Of a stretch of 64,000 bases of DNA, positions 16,821 to 24,572 are shown piece after piece (the first letter of the stretch is position 1; each line of letters starts with the position of its first letter). Under the pieces are notes generated by a model that saw nothing but the letters and a program-made list of their open reading frames with translations, made no database searches and was not told where the DNA came from. Made by a program: the position numbers and the translations under genes. Source of the stretch: Lysobacter sp. (GTDB lineage: Bacteria > Pseudomonadota > Gammaproteobacteria > Xanthomonadales > Xanthomonadaceae); NCBI GenBank assembly GCA_011526085.1, contig WYBC01000035.1:1-64000 (forward strand). The letters are read 5' to 3'.

Positions 16821-17543
16821 TCAGTTGCCGCCGATCTGGTTGATGCCGGTGTCCATCGCCTTGTCGTAGATGGAGATCGCGCGCTGCACCGATTCGGCGT
16901 GGCGCGTGGTCTCCATCAGGCGCACGGTCTCTTCGGCGGCGTCGACGTTGGCGCGTTCGATCGCGCCCTGGACCACGCTGCCCTTCCACTCGACGAGATC
17001 GCCGTCGTAGGCGTAGGCGCCGTTGCCCACCGGATGCAGGCGCGAGGCGTCGGCGACGGCGACGATCTGCAGCTGGCCGACCGCCTGATCGGCGACGAAG
17101 ACCTGGCCGTCGCGTTCGAAGCGGACCTTGCCGGCCGGCATCTGCAGCGCGCCCGAATAGCCGACCGCGACATCGCCGCTGGCGGTGACCAGGCGGCCCT
17201 CGGCGTCGGTGCGCAGCGCGCCGGCGCGCGACAACAGATGCCTGCCGTCGCGCTCGACCACGAAGAAGCCGGGGCCGCGCAGCGCGATGTCGAGATCGTT
17301 GCCGGTCTGCGCCAGCACGCCGTCGCGCTGGTCGATCGCGGTGGACAGGCCCGTTCCCGAGCGGAGTTCCGCGGCGGTTCCCGCGCCGGCCTGCGGATCG
17401 ACGCCGGAGACGTTGAATTCGGGAATCGCGCGCACGCCGCGGTAGCCGGGCGTATGCATGTTGGCGACGTTGTGGCTGATCGTCGACAGCGTCTGCACGT
17501 CGTTGCTGAGGCTGCGGGCGATGGCTTGCAGGGTATCGGTCAT
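16821..17543 (-). CDS. flgF: Proximal/distal rod protein FlgF
   Basis: 240 aa. N-terminal STISHNVANMHTPGYRGVRA is the rod signature. DLDIALRGPGFFVVERDGRH and SRAGALRTDAEGRLVTASGD follow, with C-terminal IERANVDAAEETVRLMETTR and AESVQRAISIYDKAMDTGIN. FlgF precedes flgG here, separated by 155 bp in which I see nothing decisive. Together with FlgB, FlgC, FlgG and FliE it completes a rod. Confidence 0.92.
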   Translation of the reverse strand: MTDTLQAIARSLSNDVQTLSTISHNVANMHTPGYRGVRAIPEFNVSGVDPQAGAGTAAELRSGTGLSTAIDQRDGVLAQTGNDLDIALRGPGFFVVERDGRHLLSRAGALRTDAEGRLVTASGDVAVGYSGALQMPAGKVRFERDGQVFVADQAVGQLQIVAVADASRLHPVGNGAYAYDGDLVEWKGSVVQGAIERANVDAAEETVRLMETTRHAESVQRAISIYDKAMDTGINQIGGN

Positions 17544-17550
17544 GGGGTCC

Positions 17551-19614
17551 TCAGGCGGCAGCGGCGTGGATGGCGGCGAACGAACGCACCGGGAGATTGG
17601 TCGGGATCTCGTTCATGCCGATCACCGCGACGTAAGGCATCGAACGATGCAGCAGTCCGCGCAGCGAACGGCGCACCGGCGACGGGCACAGCACCACCGG
17701 CGGCAGATTGCGGCCCATCATCGCCTCGACCTGGCGGGTGATGTTCTTCATGAAGGCGTCGAGCTGCGACATCTCGCTGAACGGCGACGCGCGCTGTTCG
17801 CCCGGACGCACGTTCACGAGCAGCGCGCGCTCGAATTCCGGCGCCAGCGTCAGCACCTGCAGATCGCCGTTGCTGTCGCGCAGGCCCTGGCAGATCGCGG
17901 CGCCGAGGCGTTCGCGCACGCGTTCGGCGAGATCTTCCGCGCCCTTCACGGTCTTGCCGGCGTCGACCAGGGTTTCAAGGATCGCTTCGAGATTGCGGAT
18001 GCTCACCTGCTCGCGCAGCAGCAGCTGCAGCACCTTCTGGATGTCGGAATAGCTCATCACGCCCGGCACCAGTTCGTCGATCAGCGAGGCGTGCTGTTCG
18101 CGCACGCGCTGCAGCATGCGCTCGACGCTGGCACGCGTCAGCAGATCGGCGGACTGGCGCTTCACCACTTCGCCGAGATGGGTCATCAGCACCGTGTCTG
18201 GATCGACGATCGTGTAGCCCGCGCTGCGCGCGGTCTGGCGCAGCGTCTTGGCGATCCACTGCGCGGGCAGGCCGTAGGCCGGATCGCGGGTCTCCGGGCC
18301 TTCCAGTTTCTGCCGGCTGCCGCCGGGATTGATCGCCAGCAGATGGTCGAGCATCAGCTCGCCGCCGCCGACGCGATTGCCGTGGAAATGGATCTCGTAG
18401 CCGTTCGCCGGCAGTTCGCTGCGCGCGGCGGCGCTGAGCTTCGGCATCAGGAAGCCGAGATCCTGCGCGATCTGTTTGCGCAGGGTGGCGACGCGCTGCT
18501 GGAAGTCGCTGTCCTCGCCGGCGAACATCGAGGCCAGTTCGGCGCCGTAGCGCACTTCCAGCGGCTCGATCCGCATCCACTGCTGGATCTCGTCGCCCGC
18601 CTTCTGCTGCGCGGGCGTGGTTTCGCCGGCATCCTCTTCGGCCTGTTCGGCGGTGCGCGCCGCGCGCAGGCTCATCCAGACCAGCCCGCCAAGCGCGAAC
18701 AGCACCACGATCACCGGGACCTTCGGGAAGCCGGGCAGCAGCATCACCAGGAACAGCGCGAGGCCGACGATGATCAATGCCTTCGGATTCGCCAGCACCT
18801 GGCGCGGAATCTCGGCGCCGAGCTGGGCGTCGGCGGCGGCGCGGGTGATGATCACGCCGGTCGCGACCGCGATCACCAGCGACGGAATCTGGGTGACGAT
18901 GCCGTCGCCGATGGTCAGCAGGGTGAAGCGCTGCACCGCTTCGCCCCAGGGCAGGCCGAGCTGGGCGATGCCGATCGCGAGGCCGCCGACGATGTTGACG
19001 AGGATGATGATGATGCCGGCGATGGCGTCGCCCTTCACGAACTTGGTCGCACCGTCCATCGCGCCGTAGAAGTTCGCCTCCTTCTCGATCAGCGCGCGGC
19101 GGCGACGCGCTTCGTGCTCGTCGATCAGCCCCATGTTCATGTCGGCGTCGATGCTCATCTGCTTGCCGGGCATGCTGTCGAGGGTGAAGCGCGCGGCGAC
19201 TTCGGCCACGCGCTGGGCGCCGCTGGTCACCACCACGTACTGGACGACGACCAGGATCAGGAACACCACCGCGCCGACGATGTAGTTGCCGCCGACCACG
19301 AATTCGCCGATCGCGTTGATCACCCGACCGGCGTCCGCGCCTTCCAGGATCAGGCGCGTCGCGGACACGTTGAGCGCCAGCCGGAACAGCGTGACCAGCA
19401 GCAGGATGGTCGGGAAGGTCGAGAACTTCAGCGGCGTTTCGGTGAAGAACGTCACCAGCAGGATCAGCAGCGCCATGCTGATGTTCGCCACGAGCAGGAA
19501 ATCGAGCAGCGGCGACGGGATCGGCACGAACAGCACCGCCAGCACGCCGATGACCAGCGCGATCAACAGCATGTCGCGCTTGCCGGTCCACAACTGGAGG
19601 AACAACTGTCTCAT
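17551..19614 (-). CDS. flhA: Flagellar export gate protein FlhA
   Basis: 687 aa, normal length. Eight or so membrane helices fill the first 320 residues. They are interrupted by the FHIPEP-family cytoplasmic loop (AARFTLDSMPGKQMSIDADM, then RRRALIEKEANFYGAMDGAT and KFVKGDAIAGII). A linker and a C-terminal cytoplasmic ring domain (about 330-687) follow and bind chaperone-substrate complexes. The ATG at 19614 overlaps flhB by 4 bp. The domain is complete, so export function should be retained. Confidence 0.97.
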   Translation of the reverse strand: MRQLFLQLWTGKRDMLLIALVIGVLAVLFVPIPSPLLDFLLVANISMALLILLVTFFTETPLKFSTFPTILLLVTLFRLALNVSATRLILEGADAGRVINAIGEFVVGGNYIVGAVVFLILVVVQYVVVTSGAQRVAEVAARFTLDSMPGKQMSIDADMNMGLIDEHEARRRRALIEKEANFYGAMDGATKFVKGDAIAGIIIILVNIVGGLAIGIAQLGLPWGEAVQRFTLLTIGDGIVTQIPSLVIAVATGVIITRAAADAQLGAEIPRQVLANPKALIIVGLALFLVMLLPGFPKVPVIVVLFALGGLVWMSLRAARTAEQAEEDAGETTPAQQKAGDEIQQWMRIEPLEVRYGAELASMFAGEDSDFQQRVATLRKQIAQDLGFLMPKLSAAARSELPANGYEIHFHGNRVGGGELMLDHLLAINPGGSRQKLEGPETRDPAYGLPAQWIAKTLRQTARSAGYTIVDPDTVLMTHLGEVVKRQSADLLTRASVERMLQRVREQHASLIDELVPGVMSYSDIQKVLQLLLREQVSIRNLEAILETLVDAGKTVKGAEDLAERVRERLGAAICQGLRDSNGDLQVLTLAPEFERALLVNVRPGEQRASPFSEMSQLDAFMKNITRQVEAMMGRNLPPVVLCPSPVRRSLRGLLHRSMPYVAVIGMNEIPTNLPVRSFAAIHAAAA

Positions 19615-20681
19615 CCGCCCATCTCCCGCTTCGACGCCCAGATTTCACGATAGATCGGCGCGAGCGCCGCGTACTGATCGGCCGGCACCATGCCGTCGAT
19701 CTCGCATTCCCGATACAACATCCGCGCCAGCTTCGGCGAACGCACGATCGGCACCCGGTGCCGCGCCGCGATCGCGCGGATGCGCGCGCTCAGCACGCCC
19801 GCGCCCTTCGCCAGGATCACCGGCGCCAGCGTTTCGCCGGGCCGGTAGCGCAGGGCGACCGCGACGTGGGTGGGATTGGTGACGATCACGTCGGCCGACG
19901 GCACCTTGGCCAGCGCGCGGGTCTTCTTCAGCAGTTCGCGCAACTGCTGCTTCTGCTTGGACTTCACCGCCGGGTCGCCGTCGCGGCGCTTGATCTCGTC
20001 CTTCAGCTCGCGGCGGCTCATGCGCATCTTCTTCATGAACTCGCGGCGGGTGAACAGCATGTCCACCGCCGCCACCAGCGCGAGCGCCAGCAGCGTGTAG
20101 ATCGAAGCCTTGACGAAAGCGCCGTGCAGCAGCGAACCGGCACGCTGCGGCAGCGACATCGCCACCGCCTCGGCCAGCGCCGCCGCGCGGGTGATCATCA
20201 CCCAGCAGATCGCGCCGAGCAGCACGAACTTGACCGTGAGCTTGCCCAGCTCCCACAGCGTGCGCATCGAGAACACGCGCTTGAGGGTCTGCATCGGATT
20301 CATCCGCTTGAAGTCCGGCTTCAACGGATGGGTGGTGAAGATCGGCCCGGTCTGCAGCAGATGGCCGAGCACCGCCGCGACCAGCAGGCCCAGCAGCAGC
20401 GGCGTCAGCGCCTGCCACACCGGCGCGTAGGTGTTGGACATCCAGCCGACGAAGGCGCCGTCGAGCGATTTCACGTCGCCCGCGACCGAGATCATCCGCC
20501 GGGTCGCGTTGGCCAGCGCCAGCGCCACGCCCGCGCCGGTGAGCCCGACGATCGCCGCGAAGATGATCATCACCACGATGCCGGAGACTTCGATGCTCTT
20601 CGCGACCTCGCCGCGCTTGCGCGCTTCGTCGAGGCGGAACGGGGTCGGCTCTTCGGTCTTGTCCTGATCGCCCTGCGACAC
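19611..20681 (-). CDS. flhB: Flagellar export switch protein FlhB
   Basis: 356 aa. The start KTEEPTPFRLDEARKRGEVA is characteristic of FlhB. Four membrane helices follow. The C-terminal cytoplasmic domain keeps the autocleavage site NPTH at residues 269-272 (SADVIVTNPTHVAVALRYRP), which controls substrate-specificity switching. The start is GTG at 20681, two bases after the fliR stop; upstream in-frame sequence lies inside fliR. Confidence 0.96.
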   Translation of the reverse strand: MSQGDQDKTEEPTPFRLDEARKRGEVAKSIEVSGIVVMIIFAAIVGLTGAGVALALANATRRMISVAGDVKSLDGAFVGWMSNTYAPVWQALTPLLLGLLVAAVLGHLLQTGPIFTTHPLKPDFKRMNPMQTLKRVFSMRTLWELGKLTVKFVLLGAICWVMITRAAALAEAVAMSLPQRAGSLLHGAFVKASIYTLLALALVAAVDMLFTRREFMKKMRMSRRELKDEIKRRDGDPAVKSKQKQQLRELLKKTRALAKVPSADVIVTNPTHVAVALRYRPGETLAPVILAKGAGVLSARIRAIAARHRVPIVRSPKLARMLYRECEIDGMVPADQYAALAPIYREIWASKREMGG

Positions 20682-20683
20682 GG

Positions 20684-21451
20684 TCAGCCTCCCATCATCG
20701 CGGGGACGCGCGAGAACGCGTCCTGGTAGAGGCGCAGCATCAGCGCCGGCGCATAGCGCAGCGACACCACCAGCAGCATGATCGCGGCCAGCACCTTCAG
20801 CGGCAGCGCGAGGAAGAACACGTTGGCCTGCGGCATCGACCGCGTGGCGTAGGCGACGCCGACGTCGATCGCGAACAGGCCGAGCAGCACCGGCAGCGCG
20901 ACCATCAATCCGAGCAGGAAACTGCTGCCGATCAGGCCGAAAAAGCCTTCGGCGCTCGGGCGCATGCCGAGCCCGCCGATCGGCAGCACCTGGGTGCTGG
21001 CGACGAGGCCGCGATAGAGTTCCAGGTGCATGTCGAGGGTGAAGAACATCACCGTGCCGAGCAGCATCAGCGCGGTGCCGAGCAGCGATTGCGGATCGCC
21101 CTGCCCGCCCGGATTGAACAGCGTCGCGGCGCCGAGGCCGGCCTGGATGTCGATCAGCCAGCCGGACGTGTGCAGCGCGGCCTGCGGAATCATCACCACC
21201 AGGCCGAAGACCATGCCGATCGCGAGTTCGCCCAGCGCTGCGGTGATCCAGCCGGCGGCGCCGCGCGCTTCCAGAGAGAACGCACTGTCGGGCAGCGCCA
21301 GCACCGTCAGCCATGCCAGCGCCATCGCGAACACGATGCGCACCAGCGCCGGCGCCCAGCGCAGCGGCGAAAAACCGGGCAGCACCACCGCAGGCACGTA
21401 GCGCAGGAACGCCAGCACCAGCAACGCGGCGAAGTCCTCGATGCGGTCCAC
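20684..21451 (-). CDS. fliR: Flagellar export gate protein FliR
   Basis: 255 aa, about six hydrophobic segments. The family patterns are present (FLRYVPAVVLPGFSPLRWAP; ELAIGMVFGLVVMIPQAALH; GWLIDIQAGLGAATLFNPGG). The start is GTG at 21451, two bases after the fliQ stop. The junction TGACCGTG is the same as at fliR-flhB, so the coupling context was probably duplicated or is constrained. Confidence 0.94.
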   Translation of the reverse strand: MDRIEDFAALLVLAFLRYVPAVVLPGFSPLRWAPALVRIVFAMALAWLTVLALPDSAFSLEARGAAGWITAALGELAIGMVFGLVVMIPQAALHTSGWLIDIQAGLGAATLFNPGGQGDPQSLLGTALMLLGTVMFFTLDMHLELYRGLVASTQVLPIGGLGMRPSAEGFFGLIGSSFLLGLMVALPVLLGLFAIDVGVAYATRSMPQANVFFLALPLKVLAAIMLLVVSLRYAPALMLRLYQDAFSRVPAMMGG

Positions 21452-21453
21452 GG

Positions 21454-21717
21454 TCAGAGCGTCCCCGCCAGTTCGAACAGGCGCGTCGACAGCTCCATGG
21501 CGACCGAGAGCATCCAGCTGCCGAGACCGAGGCAGACCACCAGCACGACGATGAGCTTGGGCACGAAAGTCAAGGTCATTTCCTGGATCTGCGTCGCAAC
21601 CTGGATGATCGAAATGATCAAACCGACCACCAGCGTGGCCAGCAGGATGGGGGCCGACATTTTCGCGGCCGACAGCAACATGTCCGTCAGAAGACGGATG
21701 GCGAGATCGGAATCCAT
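21454..21717 (-). CDS. fliQ: Flagellar export gate protein FliQ
   Basis: 87 aa with two membrane helices (about 15-40 and 53-75), including the family stretch PILLATLVVGLIISIIQVAT followed by QIQEMTLTFVPKLIVV. Length and sequence are typical. It follows the TPR gene by 10 bp, so the two are likely co-transcribed. Confidence 0.96.
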   Translation of the reverse strand: MDSDLAIRLLTDMLLSAAKMSAPILLATLVVGLIISIIQVATQIQEMTLTFVPKLIVVLVVCLGLGSWMLSVAMELSTRLFELAGTL

Positions 21718-21727
21718 GGAACCCCCG

Positions 21728-22876
21728 TCAGCGCGGACCGGCTGTGAGCGTGCTCTTCAGTCGTTGGGCGAATTCGCGGACCGGCAGTGCGGCGAACGCA
21801 CCGTGATCCGGAAGGAGTTTCGCGATCGCAGCTTCCGAACCGTCCGCGTCCCCACGCGCCTCCATGAGCAGCGCCTGTGCGTAGCGCGCGGTCACGGCAT
21901 CGGGATCGAGACGCAACGCGCGCCTGACCGACAGTTCGGCCTCGTCGAGATCGCCACGGAGCACCGCGACGAGCGCGAGCCCGCCATGGGTGTCGCCGAA
22001 ATTGCGATCGACGTCGTAGGCCTTCCGGTAGCTGACTTCCGCACCCTCGCGATCGCCGCGAAGGAGCTGGTTCCAGGCGAGCGCATGCCAGGTGCCGATG
22101 TGGTCCGGCATCGCGACCACCGCATGTTCGAGCACTTCGCCCGCCTGCGGCAGATAGTTGCGCAGCATCAGCAGCTGGCCGTAACCGGACAGCGCCCGTC
22201 CGGAATTGGGATGACGCGCCAATGCGCGCTCGAAGAAGTTCTGCGCAGGATCGAGATCCTGTCGCCACAGGCTGATGGTCGATGCGACCAGCAGCGCTTC
22301 GTGCTGTTGTGGATCGCGTTCGAGCGCGTCGCGCGCGGCCTGCGCCGCGGCATCGAGCTGGCTGTCGTCCAGCAGCGCCAGCGATTTCACGCCCATCGCC
22401 TGCGCATCGTCCGGACGCATCGCGAGCGCGCCATCGGCATCGAGCGCGGCCTGCGCGTAGTCGCCGAGCATCGCGTTGACGCGCGATTTCAGGATCAGCA
22501 GTTCAGGCGATGGACCGAATGCGGCGAGCGCGGATTCGAGCGTCGCCATCGCCGCCTGCGGTTCCCGCATGCACAGCTGCGCGAAGGCGAGATCGTGGCG
22601 GACGGCGACGGCGTCGTTGCCCGCTTCGATGAGGGACGCGTAACCGGCAGCGGCGGCATCGTAGGCGCCGGTCGCGAGCTGACAGCGCGCGAGCCGGAAG
22701 CGAACGCCTGGCGACGGCATTGCGGTTTCGGTGAAGGATTCGAGGATTTTCTTCGCTTCTTCGATCTCGCCGGACGCGGAAAGCGCGTCGGCAAGATCGC
22801 AGGCGATGTCTTGGTTTTGTGGGTCCTGCGCGAAAAACTCCCGTAAACGCGCAGCCCGCCCTTGATGCGTGGCCAT
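21728..22876 (-). CDS. TPR-repeat protein at the head of the export-gate operon
   Basis: 382 aa, no signal peptide. At least seven tetratricopeptide units of about 34 residues can be followed, for instance ALDADGALAMRPDDAQAMGV, FFERALARHPNSGRALSGYG, SYRKAYDVDRNFGDTHGGLA and SVRRALRLDPDAVTARYAQA. TPR proteins commonly act as scaffolds or as chaperones of type III substrates. The gene is 10 bp before fliQ and has its own promoter, which makes it the first gene of the main transcription unit. No named flagellar family was recognised, and the role is inferred from context only. Confidence 0.8.
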   Translation of the reverse strand: MATHQGRAARLREFFAQDPQNQDIACDLADALSASGEIEEAKKILESFTETAMPSPGVRFRLARCQLATGAYDAAAAGYASLIEAGNDAVAVRHDLAFAQLCMREPQAAMATLESALAAFGPSPELLILKSRVNAMLGDYAQAALDADGALAMRPDDAQAMGVKSLALLDDSQLDAAAQAARDALERDPQQHEALLVASTISLWRQDLDPAQNFFERALARHPNSGRALSGYGQLLMLRNYLPQAGEVLEHAVVAMPDHIGTWHALAWNQLLRGDREGAEVSYRKAYDVDRNFGDTHGGLALVAVLRGDLDEAELSVRRALRLDPDAVTARYAQALLMEARGDADGSEAAIAKLLPDHGAFAALPVREFAQRLKSTLTAGPR

Positions 22877-22888
22877 CAGGTGATGTGT

Positions 22889-22933
22889 CTCCGTGTGGTG
22901 TCACCCCGGAGGCTTTCATCCCCATGAAAGCCT
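22889..22933 (-). promoter_or_regulatory. Structured 5' leader: two adjacent hairpins, one pairing the Shine-Dalgarno
   Basis: A perfect 10-bp stem (22910-22919 with 22924-22933, loop of four) lies in the leader of the TPR-fliQ operon. Next to it 22907-22911 can pair with 22889-22893. The latter is the CGGAG that ends 12 bases before the ATG. The two helices share bases 22910-22911, so in full they compete. This could modulate translation, but no known riboswitch consensus was matched. Confidence 0.35.
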
Positions 22934-23020
22934 GTCAGGTCTTTTTGCTCCTACGCGAAGGAACATCCCCTGTCATCAAGACCGAACTCCAGTGAAGCTG
23001 TGACGCATCGCGTGGGACAT

Positions 23021-23049
23021 ACGCTAGCCGTCTTCCGGAAGGCTGTCAA
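23021..23049 (-). promoter_or_regulatory. Sigma-70-type promoter with operator-like palindrome, before the TPR-fliQRB operon
   Basis: On the minus strand TTGACA (23049-23044) and TAGCGT (23026-23021) are separated by exactly 17 bases. The spacer contains the perfect 10-bp palindrome CTTCCGGAAG (23041-23032), well placed for a repressor or activator. The predicted start leaves a leader of about 135 bases before the TPR gene. No sigma-54 or sigma-28 element was seen here. Confidence 0.6.
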
Positions 23050-23067
23050 CGTCACACTTTGCTCATG

Positions 23068-23454
23068 TCAAGCCTGCAGATCAACGATCAACCGATTGAA
23101 AGCATTACGAAAACGATCGTCGGCCGCCAATGCGCCCGCAATGGTCTCCACCATCGGTTGCCACTCCGCATGCTCGCGCAGCTCCTGGCCGAATTCCCAC
23201 AGCAGAACTGCTTTCACCACACGTCCGCGCACCTGTTCGAGCGCATCGGCATCGTCGACGCCGGCGCCACGCACGATCTCGACGAGCTGCCTGCGCAGTT
23301 CGTCGGGATCGCGTCTCGCTTCCTGCGCCGGAATCGATGCGTTCTCGACATCGTCCGCATCGCGCTTGCGCCGCGTGTCGCCGCTCTTGCGCGACATCTC
23401 CGCGCGCAGCGCGGCGATCTGCGCGGAGAGCGACGAGAGCCGATCGATCGTCAC
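23068..23454 (-). CDS. Small unrecognised protein, second gene of the cluster
   Basis: 128 aa, acidic and helical. The N-terminal heptad-like segment (RLSSLSAQIAALRAEMSRKS) suggests a short coiled coil. A charged linker and a C-terminal helical domain (AVLLWEFGQELREHAEWQPM, then AALAADDRFRNAFNRL) follow. It has no signal peptide or membrane segment. It overlaps the preceding TPR gene by 4 bp (ATGA), so the pair is translationally coupled. I do not recognise the family. Size and composition would suit an export chaperone, which is speculation. Confidence 0.7.
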   Translation of the reverse strand: MTIDRLSSLSAQIAALRAEMSRKSGDTRRKRDADDVENASIPAQEARRDPDELRRQLVEIVRGAGVDDADALEQVRGRVVKAVLLWEFGQELREHAEWQPMVETIAGALAADDRFRNAFNRLIVDLQA

Positions 23455-24023
23455 TCGGCGTCGCCGGAACGGCCGTAGCCGTAGCCCGCGAGATAGACGG
23501 GCGCGGACGGCGCTTCGGGCGCGGACACCGGCGATGCTTCCGCCGCGCCGTTCTGCAGCAGATTGTCGCGCAGACGCTGCATGTCGCTCGTCAATGCGGG
23601 AATCTCCTGCGGAAGCAGGAGCCCCTGTTCGAGTTCGCGCACGCCGGTCTGCGCATCGCCCGCGGCGAGCGCGGACATGCCGCGCGCATACGCCGACAAC
23701 GCATCGGTGCCGGAAAACAGCGGCGAAAGCACATCGCGCGCATCGTCGGCGGCGCCCTTCATCGTCAGCAGTTGGCCGAGCTGGAAACGGGCGATGGAAA
23801 AATCGGGAGACATCGCCACGACGGTGCGGAACCCGGATTCGGCACGGTCGAACAGGCCGATCTGCGCATGCTGCGCGGCGAGGAGATAGGTGGCGTGGAG
23901 ATGTCCCGGCTCTCGCGCGAGCATCTGCTTGAGCATCGAGATCGCTTCCGAATCGCGACCTCCATTGATCGCGTCCAGCGACAGTCGCAACAGTTCCTCG
24001 TTGTCCAGATTATCGAAATTCAT
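23451..24023 (-). CDS. Small TPR protein, first gene of the cluster
   Basis: 190 aa. Three or four TPR-like helix pairs are visible (DAINGGRDSEAISMLKQMLA; HATYLLAAQHAQIGLFDRAE; ARFQLGQLLTMKGAADDARD), then a Pro/Ala-rich tail that ends in GYGYGRSGDAE. There is no signal peptide. It starts at the ATG at 24023, has a probable promoter just upstream, and is coupled to the 128-aa gene. With the TPR gene at 21728-22876 it gives two TPR proteins at the head of one flagellar-type cluster, as expected for type III substrate handling, though no specific family is recognised. Confidence 0.75.
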   Translation of the reverse strand: MNFDNLDNEELLRLSLDAINGGRDSEAISMLKQMLAREPGHLHATYLLAAQHAQIGLFDRAESGFRTVVAMSPDFSIARFQLGQLLTMKGAADDARDVLSPLFSGTDALSAYARGMSALAAGDAQTGVRELEQGLLLPQEIPALTSDMQRLRDNLLQNGAAEASPVSAPEAPSAPVYLAGYGYGRSGDAE

Positions 24024-24055
24024 GGCGAATCCTGAAGCCTCGGTAGGGTGGGCTC

Positions 24056-24086
24056 ATCATAGAGCGAGTCGCGCGGGTTTTGTCAT
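24056..24086 (-). promoter_or_regulatory. Probable promoter of the two head genes
   Basis: TATGAT (24061-24056) is one base off the sigma-70 -10 consensus. ATGACA (24086-24081) lies 19 bases upstream, which is longer than ideal. The spacing to the ATG at 24023 gives a short leader of about 25 bases. Confidence 0.4.
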
Positions 24087-24262
24087 GCGCACCCGCGACG
24101 CGCGACGCTGCGCAGCCCGCAATGACTGAAAATGGTTTCGTGCGCGTCCACGATCCGGCGGTCATCGTTTGCGCCAGACGCGCACATCACGATGCGTGCC
24201 GACGCATGCGCTCGACCTGCGCATGGCGCGCTGCAACGAACATGAACGCCATCGGCGGGTGC

Positions 24263-24340
24263 GGAGGCGGCACGAGGCACTCCCGGAGACGAGAGTCGCC
24301 GTGGTGGCGCTGGGGATACGGCATGCCTCGTGCCGCCTCC
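24263..24340. repeat. 17-bp perfect inverted repeat with a 44-base loop
   Basis: Bases 24263-24279 are the exact reverse complement of 24324-24340. The arms contain CGGCACGAGGCA and TGCCTCGTGCCG. No ORF overlaps it and no adjacent transposase exists. It could be an extragenic repeat, an end of a decayed small element, or part of an RNA. Confidence 0.6.
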
Positions 24341-24496
24341 ACCCAGTGCATATCGCGCGATTGAAGAAAAAGTTTAGGGTCGACTGCAGGAAGCGGTTGA
24401 AGACCCGCGGTTTATGTGGCGAAAGTCGCTGTTTCGCCGGTCGCGGGCGACCGTTTCGCCTATTCAGGCAAACCTGTCGGCGGCAGGGCGCGAACG

Positions 24497-24525
24497 CGCA
24501 AGAGCCGCACGAGGCGGCTCTTGCG
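24497..24525 (-). terminator. Hairpin downstream of the haloperoxidase gene
   Basis: A 12-bp perfect stem (24497-24508 with 24514-24525) with a 5-base loop lies 48 bases past the stop at 24573. No T-run follows, so termination strength is uncertain; it may instead protect the mRNA 3' end. Confidence 0.5.
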
Positions 24526-24572
24526 TCCGGAATCTCCGCTCGCGGGCCGCGCAGCGGCGCGGCCCGCGACGG

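Larger units (their letters stand above)
24087..24572. other. Non-coding stretch between the flagellar-type cluster and the haloperoxidase gene
   Basis: No convincing coding sequence on either strand. It contains a 17-bp inverted repeat (24263-24340) and a terminator-like hairpin (24497-24525), listed separately. The remainder shows nothing recognisable. Confidence 0.6.

Noticed and set aside
22889-22933. Cyclic-di-GMP riboswitch
   Set aside because: A few bases resemble the class I core, but the conserved GNRA loop/receptor arrangement and the ligand-site bases are not present.
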